Shown piece after piece: positions 6,833 to 12,663 of a stretch of 13,676 bases of DNA. Made by a program: the position numbers and the translations under genes. Position 1 is the stretch's first letter. Each line of letters starts with the position of its first letter. The notes beneath the pieces were generated by a model. That model was given only the letters and a program-made list of their open reading frames with translations, had not been told where the DNA came from and did not search any database. This DNA comes from Hungateiclostridiaceae bacterium UBA3934 (GTDB taxonomy: Bacteria > Bacillota > Clostridia > Acetivibrionales > DTU013). The stretch lies in contig DGEE01000081.1 of the NCBI GenBank assembly GCA_002385815.1, positions 9,330 through 23,005 on the forward strand. Reading direction: 5' to 3'.

Positions 6833-7864
6833 TCAGCCGAGATCCATCTCCTGCTGTTCGCAGGAGCCACCCTGCATCCTGATGCCGAGATGGTCATAGG
6901 CAAGCTTTGTAGTCATCCTGCCCCTGGGTGTCTTTTTGATGAATCCGAGCTGCAGCAGATATGGTTCATATACATCCTCAATGGTATCCGGTTCCTCGCC
7001 TATACAGGCTGCAAGCGTTTCCAGACCCACCGGACCTCCGCCGAACTTCTCGATGATGCTTGTGAGCATGTTCCTGTCAGTACTGTCCAGACCAATGGAA
7101 TCTACCTCGAGGGCATTGAGTGCCATTGCAGCAGTCCCGGCATCTATGATGCCGTCACCCTTGACCTGCGCAAAGTCACGGACCCTCTTGAGAAGCCTGT
7201 TGGCTATCCTGGGCGTCCCCCTCGATCTTTTTGCTATCTCCTCAGCTCCCCTGTCATCGATCTCTATGCCCAATATAGCTGCAGAACGCTTGACGATGAG
7301 GGTGAGTTCGTCATTATCGTACATTTCCAGGCGGTTTATGACGCCAAACCTGTCCCTCAAAGGCGATGTCAGCAGCCCTGCCCTTGTGGTGGCACCCACC
7401 AGTGTGAATTTGGGCAGATCCAGCCTGATGGAACGGGCACTGGGTCCTTTGCCGATGATGATGTCCAGTGCGAAATCCTCCATCGCGGGATAGAGTATCT
7501 CTTCCACTGTTCTGTTGAGACGGTGTATCTCATCGATGAACAGTACATCGAAGTTGCTCAGGTTGGTCAGGATGGCAGCCAGATCACCGGGCCTTTCTAT
7601 GGCAGGTCCCGATGTCACGCGGATATTGACCCCGAGCTCTGAAGCTATGATGTTGGCCAGCGTGGTCTTACCCAGGCCGGGTGGTCCGTAGAGCAGCACA
7701 TGATCCAGCGGCTCCTTGCGCCTTCTGGCTGCTTCTATGAACACTGTCATGTTTTCCTTGACCTTTTTCTGACCAATATATTCATCAAGCCTTCTGGGTC
7801 TCAGACTGGTTTCATCTGTATCTTCACTCACAATTTTTGTCTCGATCAGTCTTTCTTCTTCCAT
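6833..7864 (-). CDS. ruvB: Holliday junction branch migration DNA helicase RuvB
   Basis: 343-residue AAA+ ATPase that forms hexameric rings on either side of a RuvA-bound four-way junction and drives branch migration. Motifs in order: Walker A GPPGLGKT (60-67), Walker B FIDEIH (109-114), sensor I GATTRAG (157-163), arginine finger Arg170 in PLRDRF, sensor II region GTPRIANRLLKRVRDFA and a C-terminal winged-helix domain ending KTPRGRMTTKLAYDHLG. Length and motifs are standard. The ATG at 7862-7864 is chosen because GGAGGAAAACG lies just before it; a TTG 15 bases further upstream would sit inside the ribosome binding site. It is the last gene of ruvC-ruvA-ruvB, 45 bases after the ruvA stop. Confidence 0.97.
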   Translation of the reverse strand: MEEERLIETKIVSEDTDETSLRPRRLDEYIGQKKVKENMTVFIEAARRRKEPLDHVLLYGPPGLGKTTLANIIASELGVNIRVTSGPAIERPGDLAAILTNLSNFDVLFIDEIHRLNRTVEEILYPAMEDFALDIIIGKGPSARSIRLDLPKFTLVGATTRAGLLTSPLRDRFGVINRLEMYDNDELTLIVKRSAAILGIEIDDRGAEEIAKRSRGTPRIANRLLKRVRDFAQVKGDGIIDAGTAAMALNALEVDSIGLDSTDRNMLTSIIEKFGGGPVGLETLAACIGEEPDTIEDVYEPYLLQLGFIKKTPRGRMTTKLAYDHLGIRMQGGSCEQQEMDLG

Positions 7865-7909
7865 CGTTTTCCTCCGCAAATACAGTTTCCTGTCCTATAC
7901 AGCCGGTGA

Positions 7910-8521
7910 TTATCTGATAAGCCCCTTAAGTGCATTCCTGATGATCTCCTCAAGCTCCGCCTCATCTGAGTAAACAGAAGCCACCGCCCTGTTTGCCTCC
8001 GCTTGTGTATAACCCAGCACCATCAGAGCACTGACTGCTTCAGACAGCCTTGATCCCGACTGAGGCTCCTCCGGCAGAGCCGATCCTTCATCCGCCCTGA
8101 CAGCAAACTGCTCCTTCCTGATCTTGTCCCTGAGCTCCAGGATAATCCTCTGAGCCATCTTTTTGCCTATGCCCTGGGCTTTGGTAAGGGTCTTTATATC
8201 ATCGGTGATAACAGCAAGGCTGAATTTCGAAGGGGATACGGCAGACAGCAGTGACAGGGCGACCTTTGGTCCGACCCCGGTAACAGTGAGCAACAGCTTG
8301 AATACCGACAGTTCCTCATGGGTGGCGAATCCAAAGAGGTTCATCACATCCTCTCTGACATGCAGATGCGTATACGCCCTGAATTCCTGCCCCAGCTCAA
8401 TGCGACCTGCTTCGTCAAGCGTGGACTGGGTCGTATATATCCTGTATCCCACTCCGCCTGCTTCTATGATTATGTGATCGCTTCCTCTTGCTTCAAGTTT
8501 ACCTTTTATGTATGCGTACAT
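7910..8521 (-). CDS. ruvA: Holliday junction DNA helicase subunit RuvA
   Basis: 203-residue protein that binds four-way junctions as a tetramer and loads RuvB. The N-terminal OB-fold domain (1-65) begins MYAYIKGKLEARG and includes the GGVGYRIY strand. It is followed by two helix-hairpin-helix motifs, TGVGPKVAL (about 81-89) and QGIGKKMAQRIILELRDK (about 116-133). A flexible acidic linker (EGSALPEEPQSGS) leads to domain III (SEAVSALMVLGYTQAEANRAV onward), which contacts RuvB. The ATG has a near-perfect AGGAGGTCAT ribosome binding site. It lies 45 bases after ruvC in the same operon. Confidence 0.97.
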   Translation of the reverse strand: MYAYIKGKLEARGSDHIIIEAGGVGYRIYTTQSTLDEAGRIELGQEFRAYTHLHVREDVMNLFGFATHEELSVFKLLLTVTGVGPKVALSLLSAVSPSKFSLAVITDDIKTLTKAQGIGKKMAQRIILELRDKIRKEQFAVRADEGSALPEEPQSGSRLSEAVSALMVLGYTQAEANRAVASVYSDEAELEEIIRNALKGLIR

Positions 8522-8566
8522 ATGACCTCCTGTAATCGGGATCAGATTCTGCCTGCAAAAAAGGCA

Positions 8567-9058
8567 TTATCGGTAATCCATCTGCGACAGCCTGTGTGAG
8601 TGGGCATGGCATATGGCTATGGCAAGAGCATCTGCCGCATCATCAGGTCTTGGGATTTCGTCAAGATTGAGTATCGCTTTGACCATCTGCTGGACCTGTA
8701 CCTTGTCTGCCCTGCCGTAGCCCACCACCGCCTGTTTTACCTGAAGCGGCGTATATTCGAATACTTCGACACCGCATCCGGCAGCGGCTGCAAGGGATAT
8801 GCCTCTTCCGTGAGCTGCAGTGATAGCAGTTTTTATGTTCTTATTGAAAAACAGCTCCTCCACGGCCACTGCATCCGGTTTGTACATTTCTATCAATGCG
8901 CAGATCTCCCTGTTAAGCTGCATAAGTCTTTGCGCAAAGGGTACTTCAGCTTTTGTCGTGACTGTTCCATATTTGACAGGCGAAAATTTGTTCCCCTCGT
9001 ATTTTACAACACCATACCCCGTGATTGCAAATCCGGGATCTATGCCCATTATTATCAT
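8567..9058 (-). CDS. ruvC: Crossover junction endodeoxyribonuclease RuvC
   Basis: 163-residue RNase H-fold endonuclease that cuts Holliday junctions symmetrically within the RuvABC resolvasome. Catalytic acidic residues are visible: Asp7 in MGIDPG, Glu67 in AVEELFFNKN, and Asp140 with Asp143 in RPDDAADALA. A conserved GYGRADK loop is also present. Length matches the family. Start ATG at 9056-9058 follows an AAGGCGG ribosome binding site. It is the first gene of the ruvCAB operon and is transcribed away from argG. A small hairpin (TGCCT 8550-8554 with AGGCA 8562-8566) follows the stop directly, before the ruvA ribosome binding site. I see no GAAC-N4-GTTC LexA/DinR box upstream, so SOS control is not evident. 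Confidence 0.96.
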   Translation of the reverse strand: MIIMGIDPGFAITGYGVVKYEGNKFSPVKYGTVTTKAEVPFAQRLMQLNREICALIEMYKPDAVAVEELFFNKNIKTAITAAHGRGISLAAAAGCGVEVFEYTPLQVKQAVVGYGRADKVQVQQMVKAILNLDEIPRPDDAADALAIAICHAHSHRLSQMDYR

Positions 9059-9089
9059 AAGACCGCCTTCTGATATCCGATGTATTGGA

Positions 9090-9127
9090 TATGAATATTT
9101 ATTATTGCTATTGCATAATTATGCATT
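9090..9127. promoter_or_regulatory. Tandem ARG-box-like operators upstream of argG
   Basis: Two 18-base sites fit the ArgR/AhrC pattern wnTGAATwwwwATTCAnw. Box 1 (9090-9107) has core TGAATATTTATTAT, a perfect left half-site with two mismatches on the right. Box 2 (9110-9127) has core TGCATAATTATGCA, a perfect 14-base palindrome carrying a symmetric A-to-C and T-to-G change. The centres are 20 bases apart, the one-face, two-turn spacing typical of paired ARG boxes. Box 2 covers the argG -35 element, so an arginine-bound ArgR hexamer there would block RNA polymerase. Binding is inferred from pattern and context only. Confidence 0.5.
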
Positions 9128-9139
9128 GTATTGTATAAT
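9111..9139 (+). promoter_or_regulatory. Predicted sigma-A promoter of argGH
   Basis: TTGCAT (-35, 9111-9116), exactly 17 bases of spacer, then a perfect TATAAT (-10, 9134-9139). Transcription would begin near 9146, leaving a leader of about 112 bases before argG. The -35 overlaps ARG-box-like palindrome 2, consistent with arginine repression. Confidence 0.75.
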
Positions 9140-9162
9140 CTTTGCAGGATGATTAAAATATT

Positions 9163-9171
9163 ACTATAACA
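9163..9171 (-). promoter_or_regulatory. Weak extended -10 candidate for the ruvCAB operon
   Basis: On the minus strand TG-T-TATAGT (9171-9163) is an extended -10 matching TATAAT at 5 of 6 bases. No recognisable -35 lies 16-18 bases upstream. If used, transcription would start near 9156, and the ruvC leader would span both ARG-box-like sites and run opposite to the argG promoter. Confidence 0.3.
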
Positions 9172-9173
9172 TA

Positions 9174-9212
9174 TGCAAAACCGGCCATGCTTTGGATATG
9201 CCGATCATTGCA
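9174..9212 (+). promoter_or_regulatory. Stem-loop in the argG leader
   Basis: TGCAA (9174-9178) can pair with TTGCA (9208-9212), enclosing an inner stem CGGC-c-ATG with TATGCCG. The whole lies inside the predicted argG leader RNA. There is no T-run and no T-box specifier or antiterminator pattern, so attenuation is not supported. It may be a stability element or chance pairing. Confidence 0.25.
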
Positions 9213-9257
9213 TACAACACACATCTAATATTCTAGCACAGATATGGAGGAATTGGT

Positions 9258-10475
9258 ATGAGTCAGAAGGAAAAAGTGGTACTGGCGTATTCAGGAGGAT
9301 TGGACACATCCATCATCATACCCTGGCTTAAGGAAAACTATGATTACGAAGTGATCGCTATGGCGGCTGATGTGGGTCAGGGCGAAGAACTGGAGCCGTT
9401 GAAGGAAAAAGCCATAAAAACCGGCGCCAGCAAAATATATATAGAGGATCTGAGGGAGGAATTCATAACTGACTTCATTTACCCCACCCTCAAGGCACAT
9501 GCTGTTTATGAGGGCAAATACCTGCTGGGCACATCCTTCGCAAGACCCGTCATAGCAAAGAGAATGGTGGAGATAGCTGAGAAGGAGGGAGCCGTTGCCA
9601 TATGTCACGGTGCCACCGGCAAAGGCAACGACCAGGTCAGGTTCGAGCTGACTGTGAAAGCCCTGGCTCCGCACTTGAAAATAATAGCTCCCTGGAGGAT
9701 CTGGGATATCAAATCCAGGGAGGATGCCATCGATTATGCAGCGGCAAGGAATATACCGATCCCTGTCACCAAAAAGGACAACTACAGCAGGGACAGGAAT
9801 TTGTGGCATCTGAGCCATGAGGGCTCCGATCTGGAGGATCCCTGGAACGAGCCGCAATATGAAAAGCTGCTCAAGCTCATGGTGACACCGGAACAAGCAC
9901 CGGATGAACCGACTTATGTTGAGATATATTTTGAAGAAGGCATCCCGAAAAAAGTCAACGGTAAGGAGTACTCCCCGATAGAACTGCTGGAGACCCTCAA
10001 CAGGATCGGAGGAGCAAACGGCGTGGGTATCGTGGATATAGTCGAAAACCGCCTTGTGGGCATGAAATCCAGGGGCGTATATGAAACACCCGGCGGAACC
10101 ATACTCTATGCCGCTCACAGAGAACTGGAACTGCTCTGTCTGGACAGAGACACGCTGCACTACAAGGATATCGTGGCACAGAGGTTCGCTGAGCTTGTAT
10201 ACTATGGCCAGTGGTACACTCCGTTGAGAGAGGCGCTGTCGGCTTTCGTGGACAGCACTCAGAAGACTGTCACCGGGACAGTGCGCCTGAAGCTCTATAA
10301 GGGCAATTGCATGCCTGCGGGCGTTCAGTCGCCTTACTCACTGTACAGTGAAGAGCTGTCCACCTTCGGCAGGGATGAAGTATACAATCAGAAGGACGCG
10401 GAGGGCTTCATAAACCTGTTTGGTCTGCCGATCACGGTCAGGGCACTTGTAATGGATAACAAAAATGAGGAATAA
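9258..10475 (+). CDS. argG: Argininosuccinate synthase
   Basis: 405-residue cytoplasmic enzyme condensing citrulline and aspartate with ATP to give argininosuccinate, AMP and pyrophosphate, the penultimate step of arginine synthesis. The N-terminal nucleotide-binding P-loop AYSGGLDTS (10-18) is intact. GATGKGNDQVRFE (118-130) and the downstream NLWHLSHEGSDLEDPW segment are the family's citrulline/aspartate-binding signatures. Length is normal. The ATG follows GGAGGAATTGGT, a strong ribosome binding site. It is the first gene of argGH, with a consensus promoter and probable ArgR operators upstream (9090-9139). An inverted-repeat element begins 26 bases after its stop codon, before argH. Confidence 0.97.
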   Translation: MSQKEKVVLAYSGGLDTSIIIPWLKENYDYEVIAMAADVGQGEELEPLKEKAIKTGASKIYIEDLREEFITDFIYPTLKAHAVYEGKYLLGTSFARPVIAKRMVEIAEKEGAVAICHGATGKGNDQVRFELTVKALAPHLKIIAPWRIWDIKSREDAIDYAAARNIPIPVTKKDNYSRDRNLWHLSHEGSDLEDPWNEPQYEKLLKLMVTPEQAPDEPTYVEIYFEEGIPKKVNGKEYSPIELLETLNRIGGANGVGIVDIVENRLVGMKSRGVYETPGGTILYAAHRELELLCLDRDTLHYKDIVAQRFAELVYYGQWYTPLREALSAFVDSTQKTVTGTVRLKLYKGNCMPAGVQSPYSLYSEELSTFGRDEVYNQKDAEGFINLFGLPITVRALVMDNKNEE

Positions 10476-10500
10476 AAAATAACAACAGAACTTACAACGT

Positions 10501-10548
10501 GTGACACTTCTCAGCCACAGAGGAATATTCCCTGCAGAGAAGTGTCAC
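10501..10548 (+). repeat. Hairpin repeat element, copy 1 (argG-argH gap)
   Basis: Perfect 12-bp inverted repeat: GTGACACTTCTC (10501-10512) and GAGAAGTGTCAC (10537-10548), with a 24-base loop. The loop contains AGGAATATTCCCTGCA (10521-10536), whose GGAATATTCC is itself palindromic. A related copy lies after argH at 11973-12017 with the same orientation, a nearly identical loop core and a compensatory change in the stem. It ends 12 bases before the argH ribosome binding site and is not followed by a T-run, so it is not a simple terminator. A short non-autonomous mobile repeat or an mRNA processing/stability hairpin are both possible. Confidence 0.75.
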
Positions 10549-10575
10549 CGCACTTTATTTAAGGAGAATGATACG

Positions 10576-11955
10576 ATGAAACTTTGGGGAGGCAGGTTTA
10601 CTGTCAGCACTGATAAGGCTGTGGACGATTTTCATTCATCAATACATTTCGATTCGAGGATGTACAGGCAGGACATCGCAGGCAGCATCGCCCATGCTGA
10701 AATGCTGGGCAGGTGCGGAGTGATCCCCGTCTCAGAGGCAGAGCTGATCTGCTCAACACTCAGAGAAATACTCAGCGACATCGAAAGTGGCAAGGTGCAC
10801 TTTGAGGTAGAGGCCGAAGATATCCATATGAACGTAGAAAAAATACTGATCGATCGGATAGGCGATGTGGGCAAAAAGCTGCACACCGGGAGGAGCCGCA
10901 ATGATCAGGTGGCACTTGATCTGCGCATGTACCTCAGGGACGAGATTCGGGAAATCAAAGGTATGCTGCTGGAACTACTGGCTGTACTGCTGGAGATCAG
11001 TGAAAAGAATATGGATACGATCATGCCGGGATATACGCATCTCCAGAGAGCCCAACCTGTGACACTGGCTCACCACACCATGGCATATTTCCAGATGTTC
11101 AGGCGCGATGTGGGAAGGCTGGATGACTGCTATGCCCGAATGGATGTCATGCCTCTCGGATCGGGTGCTCTTGCAGGAACCACTTATCCTCTGGACAGAA
11201 ACTTCGTGGCTGAGAAGCTGGGTTTTTCAGACATCACCCAAAACAGCCTTGACGGTGTCAGCGACAGGGATTTCGTCATTGAACTGGCTTCATGCCTGTC
11301 TGTCATCATGATGCATCTGAGCCGCTATTGCGAGGAATTGATATTGTGGTCCTCCGCTGAGTTTTCATTCATCGAGATGGATGATGCCTACAGCACAGGA
11401 AGCAGCATCATGCCCCAGAAGAAAAACCCTGACGTGGCGGAGCTGATCAGGGGCAAGACAGGGCGTGTCTATGGTTCTCTCATTTCCCTGCTGACGATGA
11501 TGAAATCACTGCCCCTTGCCTACAACAAGGACATGCAGGAGGATAAGGAGGCCATATTCGATGCAGTGGACACAGTGAAAGCGTGTCTGCCTGTTTTTAC
11601 GAAAATGCTCTCAACTATGAAAATCAAAAGGGAAAACATGTACAGAGCAGCCTGCGGCGGCTTCACCAATGCTACTGATGTGGCGGACTATCTTGTGAAA
11701 AAGGGCATCCCGTTCCGCAGCGCTCACGAGATCGTCGGCAGGATGGTGCTGTACTGCATTGATAATGATAAAGCACTGGATGAACTGACCATAGATGAGT
11801 TCAAGGGATTTTCCCCGAAAATAGAAGAAGATGTTTACGAGGCCATCAGTCTCGAGAAGTGTGTTTCCGACCGCAAGCTGCCCGGAGGCCCTGCGCCGGA
11901 TAGCGTAAGGGCAGCCATGGAAAACGGCCGGAAATTTTTGAAAGCGATACGGTAA
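10576..11955 (+). CDS. argH: Argininosuccinate lyase
   Basis: 459-residue member of the fumarase/aspartase superfamily, cleaving argininosuccinate to arginine and fumarate, the last step of arginine synthesis; the active enzyme is a tetramer. The ATG at 10576 gives the canonical N-terminus MKLWGGRF and follows AAGGAGAATG; the frame extends 25 codons upstream only because it runs through the hairpin repeat. Signatures: HTGRSRNDQ (103-111), PGYTHLQRAQP with His155 (151-161), PLGSGALAGTTYP, and the mobile catalytic loop GSSIMPQKKNPD (275-286) with the catalytic serine. Length is standard. Its last four codons and stop (11941-11955) form one arm of a 14-bp inverted repeat with 12017-12030. It is in one operon with argG. 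Confidence 0.97.
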   Translation: MKLWGGRFTVSTDKAVDDFHSSIHFDSRMYRQDIAGSIAHAEMLGRCGVIPVSEAELICSTLREILSDIESGKVHFEVEAEDIHMNVEKILIDRIGDVGKKLHTGRSRNDQVALDLRMYLRDEIREIKGMLLELLAVLLEISEKNMDTIMPGYTHLQRAQPVTLAHHTMAYFQMFRRDVGRLDDCYARMDVMPLGSGALAGTTYPLDRNFVAEKLGFSDITQNSLDGVSDRDFVIELASCLSVIMMHLSRYCEELILWSSAEFSFIEMDDAYSTGSSIMPQKKNPDVAELIRGKTGRVYGSLISLLTMMKSLPLAYNKDMQEDKEAIFDAVDTVKACLPVFTKMLSTMKIKRENMYRAACGGFTNATDVADYLVKKGIPFRSAHEIVGRMVLYCIDNDKALDELTIDEFKGFSPKIEEDVYEAISLEKCVSDRKLPGGPAPDSVRAAMENGRKFLKAIR

Positions 11956-12030
11956 AGCTTCTATGCAATGCCTGACACTCCTCAATCAAAAGGAATACCC
12001 CCTGGAGAGGAGTGTCACCGTATCGCTTTC
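11940..12030 (+). repeat. Long inverted repeat enclosing the argH stop and repeat copy 2
   Basis: GAAAGCGATACGGT (11940-11953) and ACCGTATCGCTTTC (12017-12030) are perfectly complementary over 14 bases. The left arm includes the last argH codons and two bases of its TAA stop. The inner repeat copy 2 (11973-12017) is nested inside and shares the base at 12017. In RNA the two stems would stack as a long two-part hairpin. No T-run follows on plus, so classic intrinsic termination is not evident. Confidence 0.65.
11973..12017 (+). repeat. Hairpin repeat element, copy 2 (after argH)
   Basis: TGACACTCCTC (11973-11983) and GAGGAGTGTCA (12007-12017) form an 11-bp perfect stem with a 23-base loop. 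Loop core AGGAATACCCCCTGGA (11991-12006) matches copy 1 at 13 of 16 positions, and both copies continue CACCG on the right. Relative to copy 1 one stem pair is T-A changed to C-G on both arms, a compensatory change that keeps the pairing. It begins 18 bases after the argH stop. Confidence 0.72.
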
Positions 12031-12038
12031 CATACAAT

Positions 12039-12060
12039 AAAAAAACCCGGTTTCACCGGG
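12039..12060 (-). terminator. Intrinsic terminator of the 119-residue protein gene
   Basis: On the minus strand CCCGGT (12060-12055), a 3-base GAA loop and ACCGGG (12051-12046) form a G+C-rich 6-bp stem followed directly by seven T (12045-12039). It begins 15 bases past the stop codon of the lysine-rich gene. On the plus strand the same hairpin is followed by CTCGTG, so it does not terminate argH. Confidence 0.85.
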
Positions 12061-12074
12061 CTCGTGCATGTGGC

Positions 12075-12434
12075 TCATCTTTGCCTGACTTTCTTGTCAA
12101 GAGCTCTGCCCATACTGTACCACGAGTCCCGCAGCTTGAATCTCAGTTCTTCATCAAATGTGCGTTCAATGATATCATTGAGATTTCGTCTCATTTCGAT
12201 GTAGTCGAGCAAGACGAATTCTTCCTTTGCAAGCAATTCTTCCATGTCGCTTATCCAATCCAGGAGCTGTTCTTTACCGGAAAAATCGTTCTCCGGCAGT
12301 TTCCTTTTCAGGTGTGCTATGACCAGCTTTACTGCTTTGCGCTTCACATCATTATCTGTCTGAACTTTTTTTTCTTTTTTCTTTTCTTTGACACCTGACT
12401 GCTTCTTAGCTTTTTCTTCTTTCTGTAATGCCAT
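12075..12434 (-). CDS. Lysine-rich 119-residue protein of unknown function
   Basis: I do not recognise a family. The protein is 119 residues. Residues 1-32 are very rich in Lys, with Glu and Gln (KEEKAKK, KEKKKEKK), and are probably disordered and basic. Residues about 33-115 look mainly helical and charged, with segments such as VKLVIAHLKRKL, DWISDMEELLAKEEFVLLDYIEMRRNLNDIIERTF and a Trp-containing end LRDSWYSMGRALDKKVRQR. There is no signal peptide, membrane segment or cysteine. The gene is very probably real: the ATG has AGGGGAG 8 bases upstream, there is a near-consensus promoter (12517-12545), and a strong terminator follows. It is monocistronic between argH and sbcC, so context gives no clear role. 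The basic tail would suit nucleic-acid or ribosome contact, which is speculation. Confidence 0.75.
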   Translation of the reverse strand: MALQKEEKAKKQSGVKEKKKEKKVQTDNDVKRKAVKLVIAHLKRKLPENDFSGKEQLLDWISDMEELLAKEEFVLLDYIEMRRNLNDIIERTFDEELRFKLRDSWYSMGRALDKKVRQR

Positions 12435-12516
12435 CTTATCACTCCCCTACTACGTAATTGAACCAAACCCTGCAGTGACCCTGAAACAATGACGATAAGC
12501 AAAGCTGACACTAACA

Positions 12517-12545
12517 ATTATATAATAATATGGTTATAATTGCAA
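12517..12545 (-). promoter_or_regulatory. Predicted sigma-A promoter of the lysine-rich protein gene
   Basis: On the minus strand TTGCAA (-35, 12545-12540), exactly 17 bases of A+T-rich spacer, and a perfect TATAAT (-10, 12522-12517). Transcription from about 12510 gives a leader of about 75 bases. It is one of the two best promoters in the window, implying substantial expression of the small protein independent of sbcC. Confidence 0.72.
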
Positions 12546-12663
12546 ACTTTATACCTGCAGTCACCAGCCGCCATCGGCATTATATGGGCCATTGCAGGAT
12601 ATGCCCCTGCCAGAGGCACCTGATCTTCAACTGACAGAGGTCCGATGTTTCAGCGTGCCAATG

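Noticed and set aside
6824..7642. A 272-codon open frame on plus opposite ruvB
   Set aside because: ruvB on minus has every family motif, and the plus frame is a shadow without ribosome binding site or domain.
9059..9257. LexA/DinR SOS box upstream of ruvC
   Set aside because: Searched by eye for GAAC-N4-GTTC and close variants on both strands; none found.
9146..9257. T-box or other riboswitch in the argG leader
   Set aside because: The leader is only about 112 bases and has no T-box sequence, no terminator hairpin with T-run and no antiterminator alternative.
9291..10160. A 289-codon open frame on minus opposite argG
   Set aside because: argG is unmistakable on plus, and the minus product is Cys/Phe/Tyr-rich with no motif or start signal.
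12546..12663. Terminator for sbcC
   Set aside because: Small dyads such as TGCC...GGCA and GCCG...CGGC are present but none is followed by a T-run on the minus strand.
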